This document shows, piece after piece, positions 42,379-52,454 of a DNA stretch of 64,000 nucleotides. Made by a program: the position numbers and the translations under genes. Numbering within the stretch: position 1 is the stretch's first letter; each line of letters opens with the position of its first letter. Source of the stretch: Paracraurococcus lichenis (lineage in GTDB: Bacteria > Pseudomonadota > Alphaproteobacteria > Acetobacterales > Acetobacteraceae); contig NZ_JAUTWS010000003.1 in NCBI RefSeq assembly GCF_030657435.1, forward strand, positions 248,001-312,000. Reading direction: 5' to 3'. The notes under the pieces are model-generated. The model had not been told where the DNA came from, ran no database searches, and worked only from the letters and a program-made list of their open reading frames with translations.

Positions 42379-42459
42379 GCTGATCCTCCCTGGAGTGGCG
42401 TCAGTCTATCTTAGCTTGCTATCGAATCACACCTGCAAGAGCCCGGGCGGGCGGGGCGG

Positions 42460-43587
42460 TCAGCCCGCCGCCCCGGCCGCGCGCAGCGCCGCGATCTCGG
42501 CCGTGGTGAAGCCGAAATCCTGCAGCACCGCCTCGGTATGCTCGCCCCGCAACGGCGCGGGCGCGCCCAGTTCGGCCGGCGTGGCACTGAAGCGCGGCGC
42601 GGGCGCCGGCTGCACCACGCCGTCCCGCAGGGCGAAGGTCCCGCGTGCGGCGGTGTGGGGGTGCCGCGGCGCCTCCTCCATGTCGAGGACGGGGGCGACG
42701 CAGGCATCCGTCCCCTCCAGCAGCCCGCACCAGTCGTCGCGCGTGCGCGTGCGGAAGATGCCGGTGAGCCGCTCCTTCAGCGCCGGCCAGGCGGCGGGCT
42801 CCATGCGGTCGGGGAAGTCCTTGGCGTCGAGGCCGAGCTTCGCGCAGAGCAGGGCGAAGAATTGCGGCTCGATCGGGCCGACCGAGAGCCAGCGCCCATC
42901 GGCGCATTCATAGGTGTCGTACCAGGGCGCCGCGCCGTCCAGCATGTTGGACCCGCGCTCGTTCCGCCAGCGGCCGCGCGCCTTCATGGCATAGATCGGC
43001 GCCATCAGCAGCGCCGCGCCGTCCACCATGGCGGCATCGACCACCTGACCCTGGCCCGTGGTCTTCGCGGAGAGCAGCGCGGCGAGCAACCCGACCGCCA
43101 GCAGCATGCCGCCGCCGCCGTAATCGCCGACGAGGTTGAGCGGCGGCACCGGCCGCTCCCCGGGCCGGCCAATGGACCAGAGCGCGCCGGTCAGCGCGAT
43201 GTAATTCATGTCGTGGCCGGCGGCCTGCGCCAGCGGCCCCTCCTGCCCCCAGCCGGTCATGCGGCCATAGACGAGGCGCGGGTTGCGGCCGAGCACGACA
43301 TCGGGCCCGAGGCCGAGCCGCTCCATGACGCCCGGCCGGAAGCCCTCGATCAGCGCATCCGCGCCGTCGCAGAGCCGCAGCACCGCGGCCACCGCCGCGG
43401 GCGATTTCAGGTCGAGCGCGACCGATCGCCGGCCGCGGCCGGTGAAGTCCTCCCGCGCCCCGGGCGGCCCGTCCTTGCGGTCGATCCGCACCACCTCGGC
43501 GCCGAGGTCGGCCAGCACCATGGCGCAGAAGGGGCCCGGCCCGATGCCGGCGAATTCCAGGATGCGCAGGCCCTTGAGCGGTCCCAT
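42460..43587 (-). CDS. family III CoA transferase (CaiB/BaiF)
   Basis: 375 residues. Starts with [20 protein letters not shown], then [18 protein letters not shown], and has [16 protein letters not shown] (typical CoA-binding Rossmann part). The catalytic Asp is expected in a [13 protein letters not shown] segment, which is present. Family members move CoA between an acyl-CoA and a free acid. GGAGGGAACGG precedes ATG 43587. It is first in the minus-strand run with the acyl-CoA dehydrogenase and Bug receptor. Confidence 0.93.
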   Translation of the reverse strand: MGPLKGLRILEFAGIGPGPFCAMVLADLGAEVVRIDRKDGPPGAREDFTGRGRRSVALDLKSPAAVAAVLRLCDGADALIEGFRPGVMERLGLGPDVVLGRNPRLVYGRMTGWGQEGPLAQAAGHDMNYIALTGALWSIGRPGERPVPPLNLVGDYGGGGMLLAVGLLAALLSAKTTGQGQVVDAAMVDGAALLMAPIYAMKARGRWRNERGSNMLDGAAPWYDTYECADGRWLSVGPIEPQFFALLCAKLGLDAKDFPDRMEPAAWPALKERLTGIFRTRTRDDWCGLLEGTDACVAPVLDMEEAPRHPHTAARGTFALRDGVVQPAPAPRFSATPAELGAPAPLRGEHTEAVLQDFGFTTAEIAALRAAGAAG

Positions 43588-43611
43588 CCGTTCCCTCCGT
43601 GTGTCGGAGGG

Positions 43612-43617
43612 AGACTA
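43612..43617 (-). promoter_or_regulatory. candidate -10 box (TAGTCT) for the CaiB-type gene
   Basis: TAGTCT on the minus strand, 24 bases before ATG 43587. The same hexamer at the same distance precedes the hydrolase gene at 63692. No -35 recognised. Confidence 0.35.
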
Positions 43618-43674
43618 GACCATGGGGCCGCCGGCTGGACAGCGCGCCCCGGAGAGCAGGCCGGGGCTGCGCCG

Positions 43675-44100
43675 CTACTCGGAGGCCTGCGGCTCCGCGA
43701 CCGGCGCCTCGGGCGTCGCCTCCGTCTGCCTGGCGCCGCCTCGGTGCTGGCCGCCCAGCCGCCCGGCCTCGCTCGCCTTACTCCGGTCATTGGCGAAGTT
43801 GGCCGGGTTGTTCTCCCGCCCCTGATGGGTGCCGCCGACATGGCCGGCCTGCCGCGCCTTCACCGGGTTGTTGGCGAAGTTGGCCGGGTTGTTCTCCTTG
43901 CCCTGGTGCATGCCGCCGAGATGCCCGGCCTCGCGTGCCCGGTCGCGGTTGTTGGCGAAATTGCCGGGATTGGTCGCGGCCCCCTGGCGCGAACCGCCGA
44001 TCTGGCCGGCACGCGAAGCCTTCTCCCGGTTGTTGGCGAAATTGCCCGGGTTGCTGTTCCGGCCGCCGCCATGCGGCGCATCGCCGCTGGAACCCGCCAT
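43675..44100 (-). CDS. KGG-type general stress protein (Con-10 family)
   Basis: 141 residues built of four copies of a 26-27 residue unit: NPGNFANNREKASRAGQIGG, and variants at about residues 44-63, 71-90 and 98-117. The unit is N-P-x-N-F-A-N-(N/D)-x-x-K/R-A-x-x-A-G-x-x-G-G. It is very hydrophilic and probably disordered. Known members are induced by stress and desiccation; the mechanism is unclear. ATG 44100 is preferred because GGAAGGACAGG lies upstream. A Pro-rich small gene sits just before it. Confidence 0.88.
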   Translation of the reverse strand: MAGSSGDAPHGGGRNSNPGNFANNREKASRAGQIGGSRQGAATNPGNFANNRDRAREAGHLGGMHQGKENNPANFANNPVKARQAGHVGGTHQGRENNPANFANDRSKASEAGRLGGQHRGGARQTEATPEAPVAEPQASE

Positions 44101-44226
44101 GAACCTGTCCTTCCTGTTGCTCGCGGTCGTGCCAGCCGCAAGCGGCGGCCGGCGCGCACCCAACGCGGTTCGGACGGCAACGGATGCGCCGGCGCTCGGC
44201 CTCGCGGTGGAAATCCGCGTGTGCGG

Positions 44227-44412
44227 TCAGGCGCCTGACGCCTGGGGCGGCGGCATCTCCCGCGGGCCGGGCGGGCTGACGGGCGGCAGTTCCGGCCCGG
44301 GCGACGGCGGCAGCGGGCTCGGCCCCGGCGCGGGGGAGGGCGGGCCGGGCGGCATGGGCGGGATCTCGGGGCCCGGCAGGTCGGGCGGCTGGATCGGGTC
44401 GGACGGGGCCAT
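44227..44412 (-). CDS. small Pro-rich protein
   Basis: 61 residues from ATG 44412 (GGAGA nine bases upstream; ATG 44421 is too close to it). The sequence is nearly half proline: MAPSDPIQPPDLPGPEIPPM continuing in PP/PGP repeats. There is no signal or helix. It lies about 125 bases upstream of the KGG stress gene on the same strand and may share its regulation. Low-complexity composition makes the call uncertain. Confidence 0.5.
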   Translation of the reverse strand: MAPSDPIQPPDLPGPEIPPMPPGPPSPAPGPSPLPPSPGPELPPVSPPGPREMPPPQASGA

Positions 44413-44701
44413 GGTGGTCATTCTCCGGCTGGACCGGCCTCAACGCCGCCGCCGGCCGCCTGTTGCCTCGGCCTCACGCAGCCGGCTCCGGCGGCGGCAT
44501 GTGTCAAGAATCGCACACCACCGCGCCGGCGTGACGCAGGTGCCATGGCGCGATACGCCTGCACCATGGCATATACGGCACGATCATCCCGGCTCCGTGG
44601 CGACACCCGGTCCCGCCGCCGGGGTGCCGAGAGGATGCGCGAAAGGCACGGTCGCATTGGCGCCGATGGCGGAGAGACCCCTGTCGCCCGAGGGTGAGCC
44701 G

Positions 44702-47700
44702 ATGGCCCCCATATGTGCCGGCTGCGGCACGGTCCTCGCCCCCACGGCGCGCTTCTGCAGCGAATGCGGCCTGCGCCAGCCCGGCGCGGCCGCGCCGCGC
44801 CTCGGCGCCCCGCGCTCGCGCGAGTTGCGGCCGATGACCGTGATGTTCTGCGACGTCGTCGGCTCCGCCGCCCTCGCCGCCGGGCGCGACCCGGAGGAGT
44901 TCACCGAGGCCATCGCCCGCTTCTACCGCCTGACGGCGGAGGTGGTGCTGCGGCATGGCGGCCATCTCGGCCGCCTCGTCGGCGACGGCGTGATGGTGCA
45001 TTTCGGCTATCCCGCGGCGCAGGAGGACGATGCCGAGCGCGCGGTGCGCGCCGCCCTCGGCATCCTCGACGCGGTGGCCCTGGCGGCGCCCGGCCGCGCC
45101 GGTCCGCGCCTCGCGGTGCGCATCGGCATCTCGACCGGCCTGGTCGTGGTGGCGGATGTCGCCGATACCGGCGATCCCCGCAACCTCGACGTCTTCGGCG
45201 AGACCCCCAACCTCGCCGCGCGGCTGCAGGCGCTGGCGCAGCCGGGCACGGTGCTGGTCTCCGACAGCGTCCGCCGCCTGGTTGGCGCGCTGTTCGAGTT
45301 CCGCAGCCTCGGCGCCCATCCGGTGAAGGGCTGGCCTGAGCCCATGCCGGTCTGGCAGGCGCTGGGCGTCGCCGCGAGCCCGGACCGTTTCGCCGCCCGT
45401 GCCGAAGGCGCGACCCTGCCCCTGGTCGGGCGCGACGCGGCGCTGGAGCGCCTGCGCTGCCTCTGGCGCGCCGCCCAGATCGGCGAGGGGCGGACGGTGC
45501 TGGTCTCGGGCGAGGCCGGCATCGGCAAGTCGCGGCTGGTCGCCCAACTCCTGCGGGAAACCCAGGGCCAGGGCCGTGTCGCGGTCCGCTACTTCGCCGC
45601 GCCCCACCAGCAGGGCATGCCGCTGCAGCCGGTGCTGCAGCAGCTCGAGCGCGACAGCCGCATGCAGCGCGGCGAGACGCCGGCCGAGCGCATCGCCAAG
45701 CTGCGGGCGCTGCTGCCCGACCTGCCGCCGGTCGACCTCGCCCTCGTCGCGGAGCAGCTCTCGCTCTCCGGCCCGGACCTGCCGCCGGTGCCGCCCATGC
45801 CGCCGCAGCGGCGGCGCGAGCGCCTGTTGCTCGCCCTGATGGAGGGGCTGGTGGCGGTGACGCGCGCCCGGCCCGTGCTGATGGTGCTGGAGGACGCGCA
45901 CTGGGCCGACCCCACCACGCGCGAGCTGCTGGCGCAGTGGATCGAGCGCGTGCCGCACCTGCCGGTGCTGGCCGTCGTCACCGCCCGGCCGGAATTCCTG
46001 CCGCCCTGGCTGGGCGCGCCGGGCGTGGAGCGGCTGAACCTCGCGCCGCTCGGCGAGGCCGAGGCGGCGGAACTCGTGCGCAACGTCGCCCGCGACGTGC
46101 CGCTGCCGCCAGAGGCGGCGCGCGACATCCTCCGCCGCGCCGATGGCGTGCCCCTGTTCCTGGAGGAGCTGACGCGCGCGGTCGCCGAGCAGATCGCCCA
46201 GGCCGGCGGCGGGCCGGAGCCGGCGCGGCGCCGCGGCGGCGACCGGACCAGCGTGCCCGTCTCCCTGCATGCCTCGCTGCTCGCGCGCCTCGACCGGCTG
46301 GGCGAGGCGCGGGAGGTGGCGGAGGTCGCCTCCGTCATCGGCCGGGAATTCGACCCGGCGCTGCTGGCGTTGGTGCTGGAGCGCGATGCGGCCTCGCTCG
46401 AGCCCGTGCTGGCGCGGCTGGTCGAGTCCCGGCTGCTGCAGCGGCACGGCCAGGCGCCGGGCGGCACCTATCGCTTCCGCCATGCGCTGGTGCAGGACGC
46501 CGCCATGGGCCTGCTGCCGCGGGAGCGCTACCGCGACCTGCATGCCCGCGTCGCCGACATCCTGGAGGCGCGCTTCCCCGAGGCGGCCGAGGCGCGGCCG
46601 CAGGTGATCGCGCATCACCGCGCCGAGGCGATGCAGCCGGAGCAGGCGGTCGCCTGCTGGCTGCGCGGCGCGCAGCAGGCGATCCGGCGCGGCGCCATGG
46701 AGGAGGCGCTGGTGCAGCTCCGCCGCGGCATCGCCCTGCTGCAGGGCCTGCCGGAGAGCGAGGCGCATGACGGCGCCGAGCTCGACATGCAGCTCCTCGC
46801 GGGCAATGCGCTGCTGGCGCTGCGCGGCCATGGCGCGCTGGAGACCGGCCAGGCCTATGACCGCGCCCGGGTGCTGGCCGAGCGGCTGCCGGGCCAGCCG
46901 CAGCTCCGCAATGCCATGCACGGCCAGTGGAGCCATGCCTGGATGCGCGGCGCGGTCGGGCTGGCGATGCAGCGCGCCGAGGCGCTGCTGGCCCATGCGG
47001 CGGCGCGGGATTCGAGCGGCGGCCTAGCGATCGCCTGGAGCGCGCTCGGCCACTCGCAATTCCTGATGGGCCGCTACCGGGAGGCGATGGCGAGCCTCGA
47101 CCTCGCGCGGCAGCAGGATGCCCGGCCGGAGCGCGACCGCCGCTACGGCCTGGCGGCGCAGGTGACGGTGATCAGCACGCGCTGCTACGCCGCCTGGGCG
47201 CGCGCCTTCACCGGGCGGCTCGGCGAGGCGCGGCGCGACCTGGTCGCGACGCTCGCCGCCGCCGAGGCATCGCGCTTCCCCTTCGCCATCGCCTATGGCC
47301 ATTACGCTCTCGGCCGCTTCGACTATGACGGCGGCAGCGCGGAGGCCTGCATCGCCCGGCTGCGCCAGGCGATCGCCTTCTGCGAGGAGCACGAGATCGG
47401 CTACCTCGCCATGGCCTCCCGCGCGCTGGTCGGCGTGCTGCTCGGCGAGCAGGGCGACGCCGCGGCCGGGCTCGAACTGGTGCGCGACTGCATCCGCTGG
47501 AACCGCGAGGCCGAGGCGCTGGCCTTCGTCTCCGGCTTCCTCGGCATGGAGGCCGAGTTGATGGCGCGCGCCGGCGATACGGCGAGGGCGCTGGAGCGGA
47601 TCGAGGAAGGCCTGGCGCTGATGGCGGACTGCGGCACGGCCTGGGAGCAGCCGACGCTGCTGCGCCGGCGCGGCGGGATCCACCGGCGCGCCGGCCGCAT

Positions 47701-47956
47701 GGAGGCGGCGGAGGCCGACCTGCGGGCCGCGGTGGCGCTGGCCGAGGCGCAGGGGGCCGGGCTGTTCCGGCTGCAGGCGGCGATGCCGCTGGCCGGGCTG
47801 CTGGCCGGGACCGGCCGCGGCGGCGAGGGCCACGGCCTGCTCGCCGCCGCGCTCGCCCCCCTCGACGGGGAAGTCGAGCCGGTGGTGCTGCGCGCGCGCG
47901 ACCTGCTGGCGCGGCCAGAGCAGATCGCCGCAGAGTGGAAACGCTCGCAGGCGTGA
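44702..47956 (+). CDS. class III nucleotide cyclase / AAA ATPase / TPR signalling protein
   Basis: 1084 residues. An N-terminal zinc ribbon has Cys5, Cys8, Cys19 and Cys22 (CAGCGT, FCSECG). The cyclase domain (about 42-220) holds metal-binding Asp51 (MFCDVVGS) and Asp95 (VGDGVMVHFG), and VFGETPNLAARLQ. An AAA/STAND ATPase follows, with Walker A GEAGIGKS (270-277) and Walker B LMVLEDAHWAD (about 393-403). The C-terminal 400 residues are helical TPR-like repeats. Such proteins are predicted to couple signal sensing by the TPR part to cyclic nucleotide production. ATG 44702 follows GAGGGTGAG; ATG 44666 is possible. A strong hairpin follows the stop. Confidence 0.9.
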   Translation: MAPICAGCGTVLAPTARFCSECGLRQPGAAAPRLGAPRSRELRPMTVMFCDVVGSAALAAGRDPEEFTEAIARFYRLTAEVVLRHGGHLGRLVGDGVMVHFGYPAAQEDDAERAVRAALGILDAVALAAPGRAGPRLAVRIGISTGLVVVADVADTGDPRNLDVFGETPNLAARLQALAQPGTVLVSDSVRRLVGALFEFRSLGAHPVKGWPEPMPVWQALGVAASPDRFAARAEGATLPLVGRDAALERLRCLWRAAQIGEGRTVLVSGEAGIGKSRLVAQLLRETQGQGRVAVRYFAAPHQQGMPLQPVLQQLERDSRMQRGETPAERIAKLRALLPDLPPVDLALVAEQLSLSGPDLPPVPPMPPQRRRERLLLALMEGLVAVTRARPVLMVLEDAHWADPTTRELLAQWIERVPHLPVLAVVTARPEFLPPWLGAPGVERLNLAPLGEAEAAELVRNVARDVPLPPEAARDILRRADGVPLFLEELTRAVAEQIAQAGGGPEPARRRGGDRTSVPVSLHASLLARLDRLGEAREVAEVASVIGREFDPALLALVLERDAASLEPVLARLVESRLLQRHGQAPGGTYRFRHALVQDAAMGLLPRERYRDLHARVADILEARFPEAAEARPQVIAHHRAEAMQPEQAVACWLRGAQQAIRRGAMEEALVQLRRGIALLQGLPESEAHDGAELDMQLLAGNALLALRGHGALETGQAYDRARVLAERLPGQPQLRNAMHGQWSHAWMRGAVGLAMQRAEALLAHAAARDSSGGLAIAWSALGHSQFLMGRYREAMASLDLARQQDARPERDRRYGLAAQVTVISTRCYAAWARAFTGRLGEARRDLVATLAAAEASRFPFAIAYGHYALGRFDYDGGSAEACIARLRQAIAFCEEHEIGYLAMASRALVGVLLGEQGDAAAGLELVRDCIRWNREAEALAFVSGFLGMEAELMARAGDTARALERIEEGLALMADCGTAWEQPTLLRRRGGIHRRAGRMEAAEADLRAAVALAEAQGAGLFRLQAAMPLAGLLAGTGRGGEGHGLLAAALAPLDGEVEPVVLRARDLLARPEQIAAEWKRSQA

Positions 47957-47981
47957 ATCTGCTCTGCAACTCAAAAGGCGA

Positions 47982-48019
47982 GAGCAATCTCACGCTGCAT
48001 GGTCAGCGTGAGAATGCTC
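47982..48019. terminator. 16-bp-stem hairpin between convergent genes
   Basis: GAGCAATCTCACGCTG (47982-47997) pairs with CAGCGTGAGAATGCTC (48004-48019) with one mismatch and a six-base loop CATGGT. It lies between the end of the cyclase gene (47956) and the end of the DUF169 gene (48024) and could stop transcription from both sides. There is no T-tract. Confidence 0.75.
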
Positions 48020-48023
48020 CAGG

Positions 48024-48791
48024 TCAGGCCTTGGCGTAGCTGACGCCCATCCCGGCCGAGGGGTCGTTCTGGATGCCGTAGGGCGGGATCGGGTAGCGGA
48101 TGCCGTTCCTCGCCAGCGCCTGCATGCCCTCGACCGCCTTCCGCAGGTCCTCCGGCTTCAGCGCCATCAGCATCTCCTCGTCCGGTACGCCGCCATAGCG
48201 CCGCTCGGCGAAGCAGGGGAGCGAGAGGCTCGGCTCGCCGGTGGCCAGCGCCCGGCCCCAACTGTCGGCGCAGGCGGTTTCGCCCACGACCGACCACTCG
48301 AATTTCCTGTAGCCGGTGTACTGCAGGCCGTTGATCAGGATGATCATCTGCCCTGGCGTCGCATAGACCAGCACGATGTCGGGCGGATCGAGCCGGCCGC
48401 TCTCGAGCGGGCTGACCGCGAGCGCCTGGTAGCGGCCATGCGGCACGCAGGAGAGCGCCTGCTGCCGCCCCGCCGCGCTCTCGGCATCGCCGTGCCAGAC
48501 GCCGACATAGCGCGACCCCGTCTCGTCCCGCGGCGCGAGGCCGACGACCGCGCGGCATTGCTGGCCCACCAGGTCCTCGGCCGTGATGCCGACCGTCCAG
48601 CCGAGGCGCGAGGCCATGGAGACGATCTGGTCCGTGGTGTGCACCGTCTTCGGCCGGCGGATGCGCGGGATGGCCTCCATCGCCTCCACCGTCTCGAAGA
48701 GCTTCATGCCTGTCACGGTGGTCTTCAGCCGCAGCAGGGCATTGAGGTCGGCGACCAGGCGCTGCGCGTCGTTCGGGTGCGGTCCGGACAT
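48024..48791 (-). CDS. DUF169 protein
   Basis: 255 residues. Conserved-looking segments: VADLNALLRLKTTVTGMKLF near the N-terminus, QQCRAVVGLAP, CVPHGRYQALAVSPLESGRL, PDIVLVYATPGQMIILINGL and TACADSWGRALATGEPSLSL. The Cys residues in QQC and TACAD are typical of DUF169. The function of the family is unknown; members occur beside enzyme genes of anaerobic and aromatic metabolism. It is the last gene of a seven-gene minus-strand cluster. Confidence 0.85.
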   Translation of the reverse strand: MSGPHPNDAQRLVADLNALLRLKTTVTGMKLFETVEAMEAIPRIRRPKTVHTTDQIVSMASRLGWTVGITAEDLVGQQCRAVVGLAPRDETGSRYVGVWHGDAESAAGRQQALSCVPHGRYQALAVSPLESGRLDPPDIVLVYATPGQMIILINGLQYTGYRKFEWSVVGETACADSWGRALATGEPSLSLPCFAERRYGGVPDEEMLMALKPEDLRKAVEGMQALARNGIRYPIPPYGIQNDPSAGMGVSYAKA

Positions 48792-48884
48792 GCTGGCTTC
48801 TCCCTGCCTCGATCCTGCCCGCGCCGGCACCCGGCGTCACCTCCCTGGCTGCGCAACGACCCTCGCCGCGGCCGTGCGGCGCGG

Positions 48885-49706
<822 letters not shown>

Positions 49707-49810
49707 GTTCACCTTCCCCGGGCGTCGCGGCCCGTGCCGGGTTGATCCGCGGACGCGCCCGGGGGCCGCCCGCCCGGTCCTACGCGCGAGCGGCCGGGGA
49801 GTTCGGTCGG

Positions 49811-50791
49811 CTATTCCAGCCGCAGGTTGGCGCCGCGGATCACGCCGCCCCACTTGTCCAGCTCCGCCGCGATCAGCGCGCCCATCTGCGCGGGGTCGCG
49901 GGTCCAGACCGTGGCGCCGGCGCGGGTGATGCGCTCGGCCGTCTCCGGCAATTGCGCGATGCGGATGATGGCCTGGGACAGGCAGTCGCGGATCGGCGCG
50001 GGTAGCGCGGCGGGGCCGACGAAGCCGAACCAGACATAGACCTCGACCTCGGGGAAGCCGAGCTCGGCGAAGGTCGGGACATCGGGCATCGCCGGGTCGC
50101 GTTCCCGGCCGGTGACGGCGAGCGCGCGCAGCCGGCCCTCCTGCACATGCCCGAGCGCATTCGGCAGGTTGTCGATGGACATGGTCAGCCGACCCGCGAC
50201 CAGGTCCACCTGCGCCGGCGCGCTGCCGCGATAGGGCACATGGGTGATGTCGGTGCCGGTCTTCGCCTTGAACAGCTCGGCCGCGAGATGCGGGCTGCTG
50301 CCGGCGCCGGAACTGCCGAAGGTGAGCTTCCCCGGCTGCGCCTTCGCCGCCGCGATCAGCTCCGGCACGCTGCGGATCGGCCCCTCCGCCTTCACCACCA
50401 GCACGTTCATCACCCGCGCGACGACGGCGACCGGCGTGATGTCCCGGCGGGGGTCGTAGCCGGTATTGGCGAAGAGGAAGGGGTTCATGCAGAGGTTGGC
50501 TGTATTGGCGACCACGAGCATGTGGCCGTCCGGCGCCGCCTGCGCCGTCGCCGCGATGGCGAGCGAGCCGCTGGCGCCCGGCCGGTTCTCGACCAGGCCG
50601 GGCTGGCCCAGCACCTCCTGGAAGCGCTCCCCGACCAGCCGGCCGAGCGCGTCGTTGATGGCGCCGGGCGTGTAGGGAATGAGGATGCGCACCGGCTTCT
50701 CCGGCGCCCAGGGCGAGGCCGGCCCCTGGGCGCGGGCAGGCAGGGCAAGCAGGGCCGGGGCGGCCAGCAGGCCGCGGCGGGCGAGGGGCAT
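49811..50791 (-). CDS. Bug/TctC-family periplasmic solute receptor
   Basis: 326 residues. Signal MPLARRGLLAAPALLALPAR with cleavage near ARA-Q. Motifs: KPVRILIPYTPGAINDALGR (here GA-IND in place of GG-xxD) and ENRPGASGSLAIAATAQAAP. It follows the acyl-CoA ligase by 34 bases on the same strand. No transporter membrane genes are nearby; it presumably supplies the acid that the adjacent ligase activates. Confidence 0.92.
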   Translation of the reverse strand: MPLARRGLLAAPALLALPARAQGPASPWAPEKPVRILIPYTPGAINDALGRLVGERFQEVLGQPGLVENRPGASGSLAIAATAQAAPDGHMLVVANTANLCMNPFLFANTGYDPRRDITPVAVVARVMNVLVVKAEGPIRSVPELIAAAKAQPGKLTFGSSGAGSSPHLAAELFKAKTGTDITHVPYRGSAPAQVDLVAGRLTMSIDNLPNALGHVQEGRLRALAVTGRERDPAMPDVPTFAELGFPEVEVYVWFGFVGPAALPAPIRDCLSQAIIRIAQLPETAERITRAGATVWTRDPAQMGALIAAELDKWGGVIRGANLRLE

Positions 50792-50825
50792 GACGTGGTC
50801 CTCCCGGGGGTCGTTGCCGGGAAGG

Positions 50826-52454
50826 CTACACGCTCCGCAGCCGCTGCCGCAGTTCGAATTTCTGGATCTTGCCCGTGCTGGTCTTGGGCAGCGGGCCGAA
50901 GGTGACGCGCTTGGGGCATTTGAAATGCGCGAGGCGCCCGCGGCACCAGGCGATCACTTCAGCCTCGGTCGGCGGCGCCTTGTCCGGCGCGGGCGTGACG
51001 AAGGCATGCGGCACCTCGCCCCATTTCTCGTCGGGCTGCGCGACGACGGCGGCCTCCATGATCGATGGATGCGCATAGAGCACCTCTTCGACCTCGAGCG
51101 TCGAGATGTTCTCGCCGCCGGAGATGACGATGTCCTTGGCGCGGTCCTTCACCTCGATATAGCCGTCCGGATGGCGCACGCCGAGATCGCCGGTATGGAA
51201 CCAGCCGCCGGCGAAGGCGGCCTCGTTGGCGCGCGGGTTGTGCAGGTAGCCCTTCATGACGGTATTGCCGCGCAGCATGACCTCGCCGAGCGTGCGGCCA
51301 TCGGCGGGCACCGGCGCCATCGTGTCGGGGTCGAGGACCGTTGCCTCTTCCAGCATCGGGTGGTTCACGCCCTGGCGCGCCATGAAGGCGGCCTTCTCCG
51401 GCAGCGGCATGTCCTCGAGCCCCGGCTGCCAGAGGCAGATGGTGGCGGGGCCGTAGCACTCCGTCAGGCCGTAGAGATGCGTCACCGCGAAGCCCATCTC
51501 CTCCATCCGCGCGATGACGGGGGAGGGCGGGGCGGCGCCGCCGGTGGCGATGGCGACCTCATGCGCGAAGCGGCGCTTCTGCTCCTCCGGTGCGTGGATC
51601 AGCATGGTCAGCACCACGGGCGCGGCGCACATATGCGTCACGCGGTGCTCGGCGATGGCGGCGAAGATGGCGTCCGGCCGCACGGCGCGCAGGCAGACAT
51701 GGGTGCCGCCCTGCAGCGTCACCGCCCAGGTATAGGTCCAGCCATTGCAGTGGAACATCGGCAGCGCCCAGAGATAGACGCTGCGCGGCGAGAGGCCGAA
51801 GGCCAGCGCATTGCCGCAGGCATTGAGGTAGGCGCCGCGGTGATGCGCGACCACGCCCTTCGGGTCACCTGTCGTGCCAGAGGTGTAGGAGAGCGCGATC
51901 GCCTCCCACTCGTCCGCCGGCATGCGGATGGGCGCGTCAGGATCGCCGCCGGCGAGGAAGGCCTCGTACTCCGTCGGGCCGAGCGGCGCGCCGTCCGGAC
52001 CCTCCGGGTCGGCGATGTCGATGACGGGCGGCGGTGCCTCCAGCCCCGCCAGCGCCACGCGGGCTACGCCCACGAATTCCCGGTCCACCAGGAACAGCTT
52101 CGCGCCGCTGTGGCGCAGGATGAAGCCGATGGCGGCGGCGTCGAGCCGGATGTTGATGGTCAGGAGCACGGCGCCGGCCATGGGCACGCCGTAATGCGCC
52201 TCCAGCATCTCCGGGGTATTGGGCGCGAGGATGGCGACGACATCGCCCGGCGCGACGCCCGCGCCATGCAGCGCCGCGGCGAGGCGCCGGCTGCGGTCGG
52301 CCATCTCCGCATAGGTCAGGCGCCGCGCGCCATGGATCACCGCGGTGCGGTCGGGATAGATCCGTGCCGCCCGCTGCAGGAAGGAGATCGGCGTCAGCGG
52401 GACGTGGTTCGCCGCAAGCTGCGGCAGCGTGTTGAGCCTGGCCGCGTCATCCAC
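50826..52454 (-). CDS. long-chain acyl-CoA synthetase-like ligase
   Basis: 542 residues. P-loop SYTSGTTGDPKGVVAHHRGA, then LYGLTECYGPAT, GWFHTGDLGVRHPDGYIEVK and the C-terminal catalytic Lys in KTSTGKIQKFELR. The GTG at 52454 overlaps the stop of the upstream acyl-CoA dehydrogenase by eight bases and yields a sensible N-terminus (VDDAARLNTLP); TTG 52472 and GTG 52463 are alternatives. Activates an acid to its CoA ester for the dehydrogenase encoded just before. Confidence 0.93.
   Translation of the reverse strand: MDDAARLNTLPQLAANHVPLTPISFLQRAARIYPDRTAVIHGARRLTYAEMADRSRRLAAALHGAGVAPGDVVAILAPNTPEMLEAHYGVPMAGAVLLTINIRLDAAAIGFILRHSGAKLFLVDREFVGVARVALAGLEAPPPVIDIADPEGPDGAPLGPTEYEAFLAGGDPDAPIRMPADEWEAIALSYTSGTTGDPKGVVAHHRGAYLNACGNALAFGLSPRSVYLWALPMFHCNGWTYTWAVTLQGGTHVCLRAVRPDAIFAAIAEHRVTHMCAAPVVLTMLIHAPEEQKRRFAHEVAIATGGAAPPSPVIARMEEMGFAVTHLYGLTECYGPATICLWQPGLEDMPLPEKAAFMARQGVNHPMLEEATVLDPDTMAPVPADGRTLGEVMLRGNTVMKGYLHNPRANEAAFAGGWFHTGDLGVRHPDGYIEVKDRAKDIVISGGENISTLEVEEVLYAHPSIMEAAVVAQPDEKWGEVPHAFVTPAPDKAPPTEAEVIAWCRGRLAHFKCPKRVTFGPLPKTSTGKIQKFELRQRLRSV

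Noticed and set aside
44543..44570. Two CCATGGC copies 21 bases apart upstream of the cyclase gene, as a possible operator
   Set aside because: Only seven bases match well and the following bases align only with a shift. This is too weak to call.
43829..44701. An N-terminal extension of the cyclase protein
   Set aside because: It runs antisense through the KGG stress gene and Pro-rich gene. The zinc ribbon starts at ATG 44702, which has a ribosome site.
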